From: Saprospiraceae bacterium
GTDB taxonomy: Bacteria > Bacteroidota > Bacteroidia > Chitinophagales > Saprospiraceae
Assembly: GCA_026129545.1 (NCBI GenBank)
Contig: JAHCHX010000002.1
Span: 558,001 to 622,000, forward strand
Direction: 5' to 3'
Length of the DNA: 64,000 nt
The notes under the pieces were generated by a model. The model had not been told where the DNA came from. It was given only the letters and a program-made list of their open reading frames with translations, and made no database searches. Shown here piece after piece: positions 32,147-42,395 of this stretch; positions within the stretch are counted from its first letter, which is position 1, and each line of letters begins with the position of its first letter. The translations under genes were made by a program, and so were the position numbers.

Positions 32147-35100
32147 ATGGTACGTTCTTTACTATTAACTATTGCAATGCTCCTCAGCGCCGGAGCCGTG
32201 TTTGCCCAGACCGTCTTGCAGGGCAAAGTGACGGATGACACCGGGGAAGGGCTGATTGGGGCTACCGTCAAAGTGATGAAAGGCACGGATATCGTGCGTG
32301 GCACTATCACTGACTTCAATGGCAACTACCGCGTCACCCCGCTTGACCCCGGGACTTACGACGTGGAGTTCTCTTACACCGGATTCACGCTGCAAAGGGT
32401 AAGTGGTGTGCGGGTACTCACCAATCAAATCACCTTCTTGGACCAAGTGATGTCCAGCAACGTGGTGATTGAAGGGGTCGTCATCACCGAGTTTAAAGTT
32501 CCGCTTATCGAGCAAGACAAAACTTCGGGTGGCCAAACGCTCACGTCCGAGCAAATCAGAAACCTTCCCACACGAAGCGTCAACGCCATCGTGGCCACGA
32601 CCGCAGGTACCACTTCGGTGGATGGTGGCGAGGTAAACATCAAAGGCTCACGCTCCAATGCCACCAACTATTATATAGATGGTATCCGGGTGTATGGTAG
32701 CCAAGTGCCACCGGTGCAGGACATAGAGCAGTTGCAGGTCGTGACGGGCGGCTTGGGCGCTGAGTATGGCGACGTGACGGGTGGTGTCATCTCGGTGGTC
32801 ACCAAAGGGCCGGCCAGCGAGTATCACGGGGCTGTGGAAGCAGAAACCTCTTATGGGCTTGACCCTTACGGTTGGTTGCTGACAACAGCCAACATCAGCG
32901 GCCCGCTCGTGAAGAAAAGACTTGAAAACGGTGCCTCTCGCACTTTGGTCGGGTTCCGTTTGTCAGGCCAGTTTTTGTCTCAAAAAGACGACAACCCGCC
33001 CGCCATTCCAGTCTATCAGATAAAAGGTGCTGGCATTGACATGGCCAAGTATTACAGCGACGACCCAACCGTGGCGAATGCTGAACGCGCCAAACTGCTC
33101 GACCCCGACAACGTATTGGGCCGCTTGCAGGCCAATCCTATCATTTTCCAGAATGGCAACGTGATTTCCGCCGCGGAAAACCTGACACGCGACAGCGTGA
33201 ACGCGCTGAAATATCGCCCCGACGAAAAACGCCGCGATATTGACGTGACCGCAAAATTGGACTTCCGGCTGACGGACAATATAGATTTCAGTGTGACTGG
33301 CACATTCAAGGATTTTGAAAACCAATTCACGCCGGGCCAATGGCGCCTGCTCAACTCCCGCAACAACCCCACCCAATATCAGCGCCGCTCGCGCGGTATC
33401 GCTCGTTTCCGCCACCGCTTGGGCAGTAGCGACCCAGGTTCGGAAGCAAGCGGGGTGGCTATCACCAATGCCAACTACCAATTGCAGTTTGGCTTTGAAC
33501 GTGAAAACAACGAGACCTACGACCGCCGCCACAAGGACAATTTCTTCGATTATGGCTATATCGGTCGTTTCGACTTTACCTATGTCCCCTTCTTTGGCCC
33601 GGGCGACGATGGCATCATCCGGCACCTCGGCAACACCCAAGTTTTTGAGGGGTATGACTATGGGTACCTGAATGCCGCTGGTCAACGTGTCGTCCCCAAC
33701 CCTGAACTGGTTGCTTACAATACTCCTTTCGGGGATTTCAATGCCCGCAACGGCCAGCTTTCTGGTGTGTACGACAATATATGGGGCGGTATGCACTCCA
33801 ACACAGGCTTGGTGTACAACCAATACAACAAAAACGAGTCTGACTTCATGACCATTTCCGCTTCTGCGGGTTTTGACTTGAAGTTGGGACGCACCGGCAC
33901 GCACAATATCCAGTTTGGTCTGCTCAACGAGCAGCGCACCCTGCGCAACTGGACAATTTTGCCCGAACGCTCCAACCCACAAAGTTCCTTGTGGATATTG
34001 GCGCGGCAGCTGGTGGATGTAGGCTTCAATGGCTTGGACACCAACAATGTGATTGGCAATGTTAACGGGCTGGATGTCTATGGCAACCTTGTGATACCCG
34101 CCAACCAATTGGGCGACAACAGGTTTTATCGGAAAATCCGCGAGGCATTGGGCGTGGCACCTGAGGCAAACCTCAATATTGATGGCCTGCGTCCCGACCA
34201 GATGAACATTGATATGTTCTCCGCTCGCGAGCTGACCGACCAACGACTGATTGGTTACTACGGCTACACTTACACGGGAGAAAGACTTGTCGGCGATGTC
34301 ACGTTCAACGACTTTTTCACCAGCCGCGACGGAGAGGGCGTTCGCAACTTCCCGGTCGCTCCTCTTCGCCCATTGTATCAAGCCGCTTACATCACGGATA
34401 AGTTCACTTTCAACAAAATGATATTCAGGCTCGGCCTTCGCATAGAACGTTTCGACCTGAACACCAAAGTACTGCGCGACCGTTACTCGCTTTATCAAGT
34501 GATGTCTGCCCGCGACTTCTACGCAACCGTAGGAGGCGTGCCAGACCGCCCCAACGGCATTGGCGACGACTTTAAGGTTTATGTGAATAGCCAATCAGAC
34601 CCAACACCCAAAGCGTTCCGCAATGGCGACACTTGGTACTTTGCGGATGGCACTCAAGCCAACGACGGCAATCTTATTTTTGGCGGCGGTGTCGTGGCGC
34701 CTTTCCTATTTGACACCATCACGGGCGATGACATCACGGACACTCGATTCAACCCTGACCTGTCGTTCCAAGACTACACGCCCCAGGTAAACTGGCTGCC
34801 GCGCTTGGCCTTCTCTTTCCCAATTTCGGAAGATGCCAACTTCTTCGCGCACTACGACATCTTGGTGCAGCGCCCGCCGAGCAACTGGGAAGTGACCCCG
34901 CTCAACTACTTCTACTTCTATGTGCCAGGACGCACCCCCGAAAACAACGCCAACCTGCGCCCAGAGCGCGTGGTGGATTATGAGGTGGGTTTCCAACAAC
35001 GGCTCAACCAGAACTCCGCGCTAAAATTCTCGGCCTACTACCGCGAAATGCGCGACATGATTCAGTACCAAACCATTCTTTACATACCTACCATTGGCCG

Positions 35101-35833
35101 CTACAACACCTACGGCAACATTGACTTTGGTACGGTGAAAGGTTTCACGGTGCAGTACGATATGCGCCGAATCCGCAACACGGAGCTGCGCATTGCCTAC
35201 ACGCTTCAGTTTGCCGATGGCACGGGCTCCAATGCCAATTCGCAGCGAGGCTTGACCAATCGCGGCAACATCCGCACCCTCTACCCGCTTGACTTCGACG
35301 AGCGTCACAACCTCAACGCCATCCTCGACTACCGCTTCTCCGACGGCAACCGTTACAACGGGCCTCGCATTGGCAACGTGGACGTTTTGGCAAACTTTGG
35401 CGTGAACATCCAAGCCTACGCAGTATCGGGCCGCCCCTACACCGCCAAGCAACTTCCCGTCCGTTTTGATGGGGAAGGCACCTTGGGCGCCATCAATGGC
35501 AACCGTTTGCCGTGGAGATACAACATGGACGTGCGCGTGGACAAATCGTTCGGATTGTCGGGAGCGGGCAAAAAACCGCTCAACCTGAACGTATATGTCC
35601 GTGTCTCCAACCTGCTCAACACGCAAAATATCATTGGTGTATATCCCGTGACTGGCTCGCCGACCGACGACGGTTATCTGGCCACTCCACAAGGACAGTC
35701 CATCGTGGAAGGTATACCGGACACTGGTCGCAGTCAGTTGGCATTCTTGGACGCTTATTCTTGGCGCGTACGCAACCCCAACAATTTCACGCTGCCGCGT
35801 CGCATCTACATGGGTGCCGTGTTCGAGTTTTAA
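32147..35833 (+). CDS. TonB-dependent outer-membrane receptor with N-terminal carboxypeptidase-regulatory-like domain
   Basis: 1228 residues. The ATG at 32147 gives a signal peptide (LLLTIAMLLSAGAVFA). A CarboxypepD_reg-like domain follows (LQGKVTDDTGEGLIGATVKV to YTGFTLQRV), then the plug (LPTRSVNAIVATTAG, IKGSRSNATNYYIDG, EYGDVTGGVISVVTK), then a long beta-barrel ending in AVFEF. It imports an unknown ligand with TonB energy. The two genes downstream (giant secreted protein, PorV-like) follow on the same strand with ~117-bp gaps and probably form one transcription unit. Confidence 0.9.
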   Translation: MVRSLLLTIAMLLSAGAVFAQTVLQGKVTDDTGEGLIGATVKVMKGTDIVRGTITDFNGNYRVTPLDPGTYDVEFSYTGFTLQRVSGVRVLTNQITFLDQVMSSNVVIEGVVITEFKVPLIEQDKTSGGQTLTSEQIRNLPTRSVNAIVATTAGTTSVDGGEVNIKGSRSNATNYYIDGIRVYGSQVPPVQDIEQLQVVTGGLGAEYGDVTGGVISVVTKGPASEYHGAVEAETSYGLDPYGWLLTTANISGPLVKKRLENGASRTLVGFRLSGQFLSQKDDNPPAIPVYQIKGAGIDMAKYYSDDPTVANAERAKLLDPDNVLGRLQANPIIFQNGNVISAAENLTRDSVNALKYRPDEKRRDIDVTAKLDFRLTDNIDFSVTGTFKDFENQFTPGQWRLLNSRNNPTQYQRRSRGIARFRHRLGSSDPGSEASGVAITNANYQLQFGFERENNETYDRRHKDNFFDYGYIGRFDFTYVPFFGPGDDGIIRHLGNTQVFEGYDYGYLNAAGQRVVPNPELVAYNTPFGDFNARNGQLSGVYDNIWGGMHSNTGLVYNQYNKNESDFMTISASAGFDLKLGRTGTHNIQFGLLNEQRTLRNWTILPERSNPQSSLWILARQLVDVGFNGLDTNNVIGNVNGLDVYGNLVIPANQLGDNRFYRKIREALGVAPEANLNIDGLRPDQMNIDMFSARELTDQRLIGYYGYTYTGERLVGDVTFNDFFTSRDGEGVRNFPVAPLRPLYQAAYITDKFTFNKMIFRLGLRIERFDLNTKVLRDRYSLYQVMSARDFYATVGGVPDRPNGIGDDFKVYVNSQSDPTPKAFRNGDTWYFADGTQANDGNLIFGGGVVAPFLFDTITGDDITDTRFNPDLSFQDYTPQVNWLPRLAFSFPISEDANFFAHYDILVQRPPSNWEVTPLNYFYFYVPGRTPENNANLRPERVVDYEVGFQQRLNQNSALKFSAYYREMRDMIQYQTILYIPTIGRYNTYGNIDFGTVKGFTVQYDMRRIRNTELRIAYTLQFADGTGSNANSQRGLTNRGNIRTLYPLDFDERHNLNAILDYRFSDGNRYNGPRIGNVDVLANFGVNIQAYAVSGRPYTAKQLPVRFDGEGTLGAINGNRLPWRYNMDVRVDKSFGLSGAGKKPLNLNVYVRVSNLLNTQNIIGVYPVTGSPTDDGYLATPQGQSIVEGIPDTGRSQLAFLDAYSWRVRNPNNFTLPRRIYMGAVFEF

Positions 35834-35950
35834 AAATATCAGGGGTTGAAAAAACGAAAAGGCAAGTATGAGCCTAATACAATCTCCTTTCAGATTTTTC
35901 AACCCCTCCACTTACCATCATTTTAACTTAAAAACTAAAAAATAAAAGTC

Positions 35951-38900
35951 ATGCGTAATTTCAGACTCTGGATGGCAGCGATAATGACTTGTCTGGTTTG
36001 GAGTGGCACATTCGCCCACGTCCCGGACAATTATCGCAAGCCTTCCTCCGAACAAAAAGTGAAGTACCGCACCATCTGCGCTGGCTCCACCTCGCAGATT
36101 GACCAAGAAATCAACAACGTGCGTGCTCGTTTGCTGGGTGGCGGCGACTGTTGGTGGGATTTTACCGATGGGCGCTATATCGTGCCAAAAGTGGATGTTT
36201 CCACTGGCCAACGTGAAGTATCGTCCATCTTTGCGGGTTCTGTCTGGCTCGGTGGCGTTGACCCCGCGGGCAATCTCAAATTGGCTTGTCAGGACTATCG
36301 CTCAGGCGGTGCCAATGATTTTTGGCCCGGTCCTCTCAGCGAATTGGGCCTCACCGAAGGTTCCACTTGCAGCAACTGGGACCGCCACTTTCGAGTAACG
36401 GGTGAAGAAATCCGCCGTCACTTGGCCAACCTCGCCAATGGCAACCTGAGTGAGGATGCCATCCCAAGAGGCGTGAAAGGTTGGCCTGCCCGTGGCAACC
36501 CCTATTTCGCTGACGTATGGGGCTTTTCGCTACCCGACACCGAACAGGCCTTAGCTGGCTTCTTCGACGCTGGCGAGGCTGACGATTACTACGACCCACT
36601 CGAAGGCGACTATCCTTCCATAGAGATTCGCGGTTGCCCACTCGACCGTTTCCCGGATGAGATGATTTTCTGGATTTACAACGACCAAGGCGGTGGCGCG
36701 GTGCACGCCCGCACGCAGGGTAGCCCAATTCAGATGGAGGTGCAGGTGCAGTCGTTCGGCTACGTTACCAACGACGAACTGAACGACATGACCTTCCAAC
36801 GCTACAAACTCATCAACCGCGCACTCGACCGCATTGACTCCACCTTCTTTGCGATGTGGGTGGACGCAGATTTGGGCTGCTACACGGATGACTATGTGGG
36901 TTGCGACACCACAAACAACCTCATGTACGTCTATAACCAAGACCCGCTCGATGGCACCAATGGATGTCAGTGTCAGGGCAACGTAGCCACTTACTGCGAC
37001 AAAGTGCCCATCCTTGGAGTGGACTACTTCCGCGGCCCGTTGGATACTTTTGGCGAAGAAATTGGCATGTCGTCCTTTATCTATTACAACAATCCAGGCA
37101 TTGGCTCTTGGCCAGCAGCGATGACTGACCCACAACTTCCGCTCGAGTTCTATCGCTACCTAACGGGCTATTGGAGAGATGGCTCGCCATTTACCTACGG
37201 CGGCAGCGGCTATCAAAGCGGCGGCGCGGAACTCAGATACGCGCTGACCGACCCACCAAACAACGCAAATGGCTGGTCCATGTGTACTGCCAACCTTGCA
37301 TTCGGCGACCGCCGCACCCTGCAAGCATCCGGCCCCTTCACACTCAAGCCGGGTGCCGTGAACGAGCTCATCATTGGGGTGCCGTGGGTGCCAGATATTC
37401 AGTATCCGTGTCCTGACTTGGAGAACTTGCTTCGTGCCGACAAATTAGCTCAAGGCTTGTTCGACAACTGCTTTGAGATACCAGAAGGCCCAGACGCGCC
37501 CAAAGTGGACTGGATAGAGCTGCACCAAGAAATCGTGGCGGTGCTCACCAACCCAGAGCCTTCCAACAACGTTGACGAAGCCTATGCAATTGAAGATATT
37601 TTTGCACCAGACTCACTCAAAAACAGCCCCGACCCCGCTGTTAGGGAATCCATTAAGTACAAATTTGAGGGCTACAAAATTTTCCAATTGATTAACCCAA
37701 ACGTGTCGAACGCAGAATTCGAGACCGACCCTGCGAAAAGCCGTTTGGTCTATCAGGTGGATATTCGCAATGGTGTAAGCACACTGTACAACTGGACTGA
37801 GACTTTCAATCCCGCTGACCCGACGAAACCCTACTACATCCCCGTGCTGCAAGTGCAAGGAGAAAACAAGGGTATTCGGCACACTTTCAGCATCAAGGAC
37901 GACAAATTCGCCGCCAGCGACGACAAGCGCCTCATCAATCACAAGAAGTATTACTTCGCGGTGATTGCCTACGGCCACAACAACTACGACACTTTCAACC
38001 CGACGGCATCCCCCGCGACTGGCCAACAACGCCCATACATACCCAGCCGCAAGAATTACGATGGCACTCAAATCAGCATCATCACCGTTATCCCGCGTCC
38101 TATCGTGGACCAAGCCCTCCAGTCCTCTTATGGCGACGGCGTGGTGATTACTCGTTTGGAAGGTGCGGGCAATGGTGGCAATTTCCTCGACATTGACAGC
38201 ATCACGCGCGAGCGAATCATCACCGGGCAACTAACTGACTCCGTTTTGACCTACAAACTGGGCCGCGGCCCCATTGCCGTCACCATTTTCAATCCATTTG
38301 AAGTAGTGGATGGCGACTACGAACTGCGTTTTGTGGACGACAACAATACGGATGCGGTGCTGAGAGACACGGCCCGATGGGAATTGAGGCGTTTGCCCAA
38401 TGGTGAAGTCATCGCTGCCGAACGCACCATCAACGAAATCAACGAGCAAATCGTCGCACAATACGGTTTCTCGGTGAGTATCGCTCAACAACCCCCAACA
38501 GGGAGCAGGCCGCTGCTCGACGAAACGAACGGCGCCATCGGTGCGGAAATCGAGTACGCCAATCCAAACTTGCCGTGGCTCGCTGGCTATCCTGACCAAG
38601 ACGACGGGATTTTTGATTTCGTGAAAACTGGCTTCAACACCGTTGACAATCCCTTAGACCCCAACAAGCGCCTCTCCACGCTCGGCAACGGGTGGTTTGT
38701 GCCTTATGTGCTTTGCGACTGGAGGTTAGGTGCCATCAATGACACTTTTAGACCCTTCTTCACCCCGGCATGGACGGAGAAAGCCGGCTCGGTTGTCTTG
38801 AATGCGACAGCCAACGGCAATGAAACCGCCCGCCGCAACAAGCTTGGCCGGTTGAGAAACGTGGATATTGTGCTGACGAGCGACAAGAGCAAGTGGAGTC

Positions 38901-40000
38901 GCTGCGTGGTGGTCGAAACGGCCTCCTGGCTCTACACATCGCCCGAATATGCCGCTTTCCAAGACCCAACATTGCAAACGGAAAGCCCCGCAGGCAGAAG
39001 AAGGGTATCCTTCGACGCGCGCTTTGCGCCCTCCGTAGGCAAAGACGATGCTAACAACGACGGCTTGCCAGACCCCGACGGCGCAGTGGCACCTCCCGGT
39101 GCGCCTGATGCCGGGCAGCCCCTATTGGGCATGGGTTGGTTCCCGGGCTATGCCATAGATGTGGAAACAGGCCAAAGGCTCAACATCTTCTTTGGTGAAA
39201 ACTCTTGCTACAGCAGGGCCTTGAACCCAGCCTTCACGGGCCGCGATATGCTCTGGAATCCTACTGACCAAGCACTGCGCCAAACGGGTGGTTTTACTTC
39301 TCTTTGGGATTTCATCATGGGCGGCCAACACTTTGTGTATGTGATGAACACTCCCTACGACGAGTGCGAGGCACTCCGCCGACGCATCACACCTGAGCTG
39401 TTCAGCGCTGGCTCCTTCAAAGTGCAGCAAATCGCCAACATAGACTGGTGTGGCATGATTCAACTTTCGACGGGCACCCAGCTGAGGCCGCTGCGCGAAG
39501 GCTTGATACCGAACGAAACCACTATCAAATTGCGCACTGCTCGCCCTTACCAAACTTGGTTCAACGACAACGACGGTGGCAAAAAGACTGGTCATCCGAG
39601 GTATCAGTTCACCATCAAGGACCGCGAATCGCTGCCGCTCACTCAGGTGCAGGTAGGCAACGCACTGGACTCTATCAAAGTGGTGCCCAACCCGTACTAC
39701 GGCTTCTCGCAGTATGAGACCTCGCAGTTCACCAACACGATTAAAATCACGAACCTGCCAGGCATTTGCACCGTGACGATTTACTCGCTGGATGGAAAAT
39801 TCATCCGTCAATATCAACGTGCCGAGACTTACGCGCCCTACCGCCAAATCTCAGACGCGCTTGAATGGGACTTGAGAAACAACAAAGGCATACCAGTGGC
39901 AAGTGGTGTGTACCTGATACACGTGAACGCACCTGACATGGGCGAACGAACCATCAAATGGTTTGGCATAGCCCGACAGTTCGACCCGTCAGGTTTGTAA
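35951..40000 (+). CDS. Giant secreted protein with C-terminal T9SS type A-like domain
   Basis: 1349 residues with a signal peptide (LWMAAIMTCLVWSGTFA). The long N-terminal and middle part (GSVWLGGVDPAGNLKLACQDY, YYFAVIAYGHNNYDTF) matches no domain I can name. The last ~95 residues (VVPNPYYGFSQYE, TIYSLDGKFIRQY, GIPVASGVYLIHV) form a T9SS type A-like sorting domain, though it runs on to GIARQFDPSGL rather than ending on the usual Lys-rich tip. Context between a TonB receptor and a PorV-like protein suggests surface exposure. Confidence 0.8.
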   Translation: MRNFRLWMAAIMTCLVWSGTFAHVPDNYRKPSSEQKVKYRTICAGSTSQIDQEINNVRARLLGGGDCWWDFTDGRYIVPKVDVSTGQREVSSIFAGSVWLGGVDPAGNLKLACQDYRSGGANDFWPGPLSELGLTEGSTCSNWDRHFRVTGEEIRRHLANLANGNLSEDAIPRGVKGWPARGNPYFADVWGFSLPDTEQALAGFFDAGEADDYYDPLEGDYPSIEIRGCPLDRFPDEMIFWIYNDQGGGAVHARTQGSPIQMEVQVQSFGYVTNDELNDMTFQRYKLINRALDRIDSTFFAMWVDADLGCYTDDYVGCDTTNNLMYVYNQDPLDGTNGCQCQGNVATYCDKVPILGVDYFRGPLDTFGEEIGMSSFIYYNNPGIGSWPAAMTDPQLPLEFYRYLTGYWRDGSPFTYGGSGYQSGGAELRYALTDPPNNANGWSMCTANLAFGDRRTLQASGPFTLKPGAVNELIIGVPWVPDIQYPCPDLENLLRADKLAQGLFDNCFEIPEGPDAPKVDWIELHQEIVAVLTNPEPSNNVDEAYAIEDIFAPDSLKNSPDPAVRESIKYKFEGYKIFQLINPNVSNAEFETDPAKSRLVYQVDIRNGVSTLYNWTETFNPADPTKPYYIPVLQVQGENKGIRHTFSIKDDKFAASDDKRLINHKKYYFAVIAYGHNNYDTFNPTASPATGQQRPYIPSRKNYDGTQISIITVIPRPIVDQALQSSYGDGVVITRLEGAGNGGNFLDIDSITRERIITGQLTDSVLTYKLGRGPIAVTIFNPFEVVDGDYELRFVDDNNTDAVLRDTARWELRRLPNGEVIAAERTINEINEQIVAQYGFSVSIAQQPPTGSRPLLDETNGAIGAEIEYANPNLPWLAGYPDQDDGIFDFVKTGFNTVDNPLDPNKRLSTLGNGWFVPYVLCDWRLGAINDTFRPFFTPAWTEKAGSVVLNATANGNETARRNKLGRLRNVDIVLTSDKSKWSRCVVVETASWLYTSPEYAAFQDPTLQTESPAGRRRVSFDARFAPSVGKDDANNDGLPDPDGAVAPPGAPDAGQPLLGMGWFPGYAIDVETGQRLNIFFGENSCYSRALNPAFTGRDMLWNPTDQALRQTGGFTSLWDFIMGGQHFVYVMNTPYDECEALRRRITPELFSAGSFKVQQIANIDWCGMIQLSTGTQLRPLREGLIPNETTIKLRTARPYQTWFNDNDGGKKTGHPRYQFTIKDRESLPLTQVQVGNALDSIKVVPNPYYGFSQYETSQFTNTIKITNLPGICTVTIYSLDGKFIRQYQRAETYAPYRQISDALEWDLRNNKGIPVASGVYLIHVNAPDMGERTIKWFGIARQFDPSGL

Positions 40001-40116
40001 TGCTTCCGCGATGCAGCGATGAATGGCAAGTGTTTTCGTCAGAGAAAACACCTCTAAGTTGACACTTGACATTCATCGCGCATCATTTCACTGTTTCATT
40101 CTTTAAAAAGAAAATC

Positions 40117-41163
40117 ATGAATCATAAATACACCTACCTGCTTACATGTTGCCTGTCGTTGCTCACAGGCGTTGCTTTTGCAGGCAACCCGGACCGTCAA
40201 GGTGAGGCAGGAGCCAATCAACTGCTCATCAACCCCTGGGCAAGGAGCGCTGGCCTCCACTCCATGAACACGGCCAACATCGCTGGCGGAGAGGCCATCT
40301 TCTTGAACGTGGCTGGTCTTGCTCGCATCAACAAAACCCAAATCCAGCTTGGCCACACACGCTACCTCTCTGGAGCCGATATCGGCATCAACGCCGCAGG
40401 CTTCAGCCAGCGCGTCGGCAAAGGAGGCGCTTTCGGCTTCAACCTCGTCGCATTTGACATGGGCGACCTGATTCTCACCACCGAAGACACTCCCGAGGGC
40501 ACGGGCGGCACGTTCAGCCCTTCTTTCTTCAACATGGGAATTTCTTACTCACACCTGTTTTCCAACAAGGTGAGCGTGGGTGTCACGGCAAAATTTGTCA
40601 ACGAGGCCATCACCAACGCACGTGCCAGCGCCTTCGCGCTGGATGCAGGCGTGCAGTATGTGACGGGCGAACAAGACAATTTCAAATTTGGCATTTCGCT
40701 GCGCAACGTCGGCACGAGAATGCAGTTTCGGGGAGAAGGTCTCTCCAAATCACTGCCCAATCCAGGCCCGACTTTCCCGTACAACAACACCTACTATGAG
40801 CGCTCGGCAGCCTTCGAATTGCCCTCGCAGCTCAATATCGGAATGTCGTACGACTGGCTGCTGGGCCGCACGAATCGCCTGACTATGGTGCTCAACTTTA
40901 CTTCCAACGCCTTCTCCCGCGACCAAGTGGGCGGCGGCTTGGAGCTTGCCCTGAGCGACCTCTTCTCGCTGCGCGCCGGCTACAAACACGAGTTCGATGC
41001 CAACTCCACCGAAGCTACCCTCGACAATGGCCTCAGCGGTGGCTTTAGTGTCTCTCTTCCCGTGAAGAAAGATTCCGACACACGCATCGCACTCGACTAT
41101 GGCTATCGCCACACGCGCGTTTTCAACGGCATCCACAATCTTGGCGTGCGCCTCGATTTCTAA
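40117..41163 (+). CDS. PorV/PorQ-family outer-membrane protein
   Basis: 348 residues from the ATG at 40117 (signal MNHKYTYLLTCCLSLLTGVAFA). The PorV/PorQ start (LLINPWARSAGLHSMNTANIAGGEAIFLNVAGLARI) and repeated strands of a 14-strand FadL-like barrel (GGLELALSDLFSLRAGYKHEF) end in LGVRLDF. PorV-type proteins act in the type IX secretion shuttle. Third gene of the receptor / giant protein / PorV triad. Confidence 0.85.
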   Translation: MNHKYTYLLTCCLSLLTGVAFAGNPDRQGEAGANQLLINPWARSAGLHSMNTANIAGGEAIFLNVAGLARINKTQIQLGHTRYLSGADIGINAAGFSQRVGKGGAFGFNLVAFDMGDLILTTEDTPEGTGGTFSPSFFNMGISYSHLFSNKVSVGVTAKFVNEAITNARASAFALDAGVQYVTGEQDNFKFGISLRNVGTRMQFRGEGLSKSLPNPGPTFPYNNTYYERSAAFELPSQLNIGMSYDWLLGRTNRLTMVLNFTSNAFSRDQVGGGLELALSDLFSLRAGYKHEFDANSTEATLDNGLSGGFSVSLPVKKDSDTRIALDYGYRHTRVFNGIHNLGVRLDF

Positions 41164-41221
41164 ACCGCCACACGACGCGAAAAAAACGGGAGATAATTTT
41201 CCCGTCTTGGCAAATGCGTCG

Positions 41222-41229
41222 TAACTTTG
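41222..41229 (+). promoter_or_regulatory. TAnnTTTG promoter element before the greA leader
   Basis: TAACTTTG, an exact match, with TTGG about 16 bp upstream. If used, it gives a greA leader of about 170 nt that contains the two terminator-like hairpins listed next. Confidence 0.45.
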
Positions 41230-41246
41230 CCGCAACTTTTGCAAAC

Positions 41247-41290
41247 ACAGGAACGTTTCTATCTGCCCGGTAGAAACGTTCCTGTTTTTT
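41247..41290 (+). terminator. Strong hairpin terminator between the PorV-like gene and greA
   Basis: A perfect 15-bp stem (ACAGGAACGTTTCTA), 9-nt loop, then a T run. It terminates the PorV transcript or attenuates greA. Confidence 0.8.
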
Positions 41291-41308
41291 CTGCCCGACT
41301 CTCGAAAT

Positions 41309-41347
41309 AAGGTTTACTCGACGCACAGCGTTTGGTAAACCTTTTTT
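41309..41347 (+). terminator. Second terminator-like hairpin in the greA leader
   Basis: AAGGTTTAC/GTAAACCTT stem followed by T6. A third small hairpin (AGCCTT-ATC-AAGGCT) stands at 41349. Confidence 0.6.
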
Positions 41348-41408
41348 CAGCCTTATCAAGGCTGTCACAACACGCAATCGAATTCACTCAATTTCAATTT
41401 TTTTTAAA

Positions 41409-41885
41409 ATGGCTAACTACACGTATCTGACGCAGAGTGGTTATGACAAGCTCAAAGCCGAACTCGAGGAATTAAAAACAACCGGACGCCAAGAAGCGGC
41501 ACGCGCCATCGCCGAAGCAAGGGCGCAAGGCGACCTTTCGGAAAATGCCGAATACGATGCCGCCAAAGACGCGCAGGGAATGCTGGAAATGAAAATCAGC
41601 GAAATGGAGACGGTGCTTGCCAATGCTCGCGTCATTGACGAAACACAGCTGGACGACTCGAAAGTCGCCATCCTCTCCAACGTGACCATCAAAAACATGA
41701 AGACTGGCAAGGAGATGACTTACAAACTGGTATCGGAAACCGAGGCCGATGCCAAGCAGATGAAAATATCCGTCACTTCTCCCATCGGCCAAGGGCTGTT
41801 GGGCAAAGTAAAAGGGGATGTCGCAAAAATTCAGACCCCGGGCGGAGCCATGGAATTCAAAGTCGTGGATATCTCCATCGGATAA
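41409..41885 (+). CDS. greA: Transcription elongation factor GreA
   Basis: 158 residues with the GreA coiled-coil opening (YLTQSGYDKLKAELEELKTTGRQEAARAIAEARAQGDLSENAEYDAAKD shared in short blocks). The acidic tip DLSENAEYD is intact, and the FKBP-like C-terminal domain ends GGAMEFKVVDISIG. It rescues backtracked RNA polymerase. Followed 37 bp later by the HIT gene. Confidence 0.97.
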   Translation: MANYTYLTQSGYDKLKAELEELKTTGRQEAARAIAEARAQGDLSENAEYDAAKDAQGMLEMKISEMETVLANARVIDETQLDDSKVAILSNVTIKNMKTGKEMTYKLVSETEADAKQMKISVTSPIGQGLLGKVKGDVAKIQTPGGAMEFKVVDISIG

Positions 41886-41922
41886 ATTTTCCCTTTGCTC
41901 ACAAATACCCAACTACGCTACC

Positions 41923-42324
41923 ATGCCAAGCATCTTTTCTCGCATCGTAAAAGGCGAAATACCCTGCTACAAAGTAGCGGAAACCGAGGACTACCTCGCG
42001 TTTCTCGACGTGCGCCCGCAGGCCAAAGGCCACACGCTTTGCATTCCCAAAAAAGAGATTGACTACATCTTCGATGTGGACGACGAGCTGTATGCGGGGC
42101 TTTGGCTTTTTGTCAAAATCGTGGCCAAAGCCATCGAGCAAGAGGTGCCCTGCCAGCGCATCGGCACCGCTGTGGTAGGCTTGGAAGTGCCGCACGCGCA
42201 CATTCATCTTATCCCGCTCAATTCCATCTCCGACCTCTCGTTCGGCAAAGAACCCGTGCAAATGTCGCCCGACGAGATGAGCGACTTGGCTGCCCGAATC
42301 GCCGCACGAATGCGAACATCTTGA
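41923..42324 (+). CDS. HIT-family nucleotide hydrolase
   Basis: 133 residues from the ATG at 41923 (MPSIFSRIVKGEIPCYKVAETEDYLAFLD split). The histidine triad HAHIHLIP and the family block GHTLCIPKKEIDY are present. HinT-type enzymes cleave nucleoside phosphoramidates. Probably co-transcribed with greA. Confidence 0.93.
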   Translation: MPSIFSRIVKGEIPCYKVAETEDYLAFLDVRPQAKGHTLCIPKKEIDYIFDVDDELYAGLWLFVKIVAKAIEQEVPCQRIGTAVVGLEVPHAHIHLIPLNSISDLSFGKEPVQMSPDEMSDLAARIAARMRTS

Positions 42325-42353
42325 CGCTTGTCTCTCACTTTTGCCCTACCTTT

Positions 42354-42395
42354 CCAACCCCGTCGGCACACACCCCGACGGGGTTGGTTGTTTTT
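42354..42395 (+). terminator. Intrinsic terminator after greA-HIT, abutting the next start codon
   Basis: A perfect 13-bp stem (CCAACCCCGTCGG), 8-nt loop, then TTGTTTTT. The T run ends at the base before the ATG of the glycosidase gene. Confidence 0.85.
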
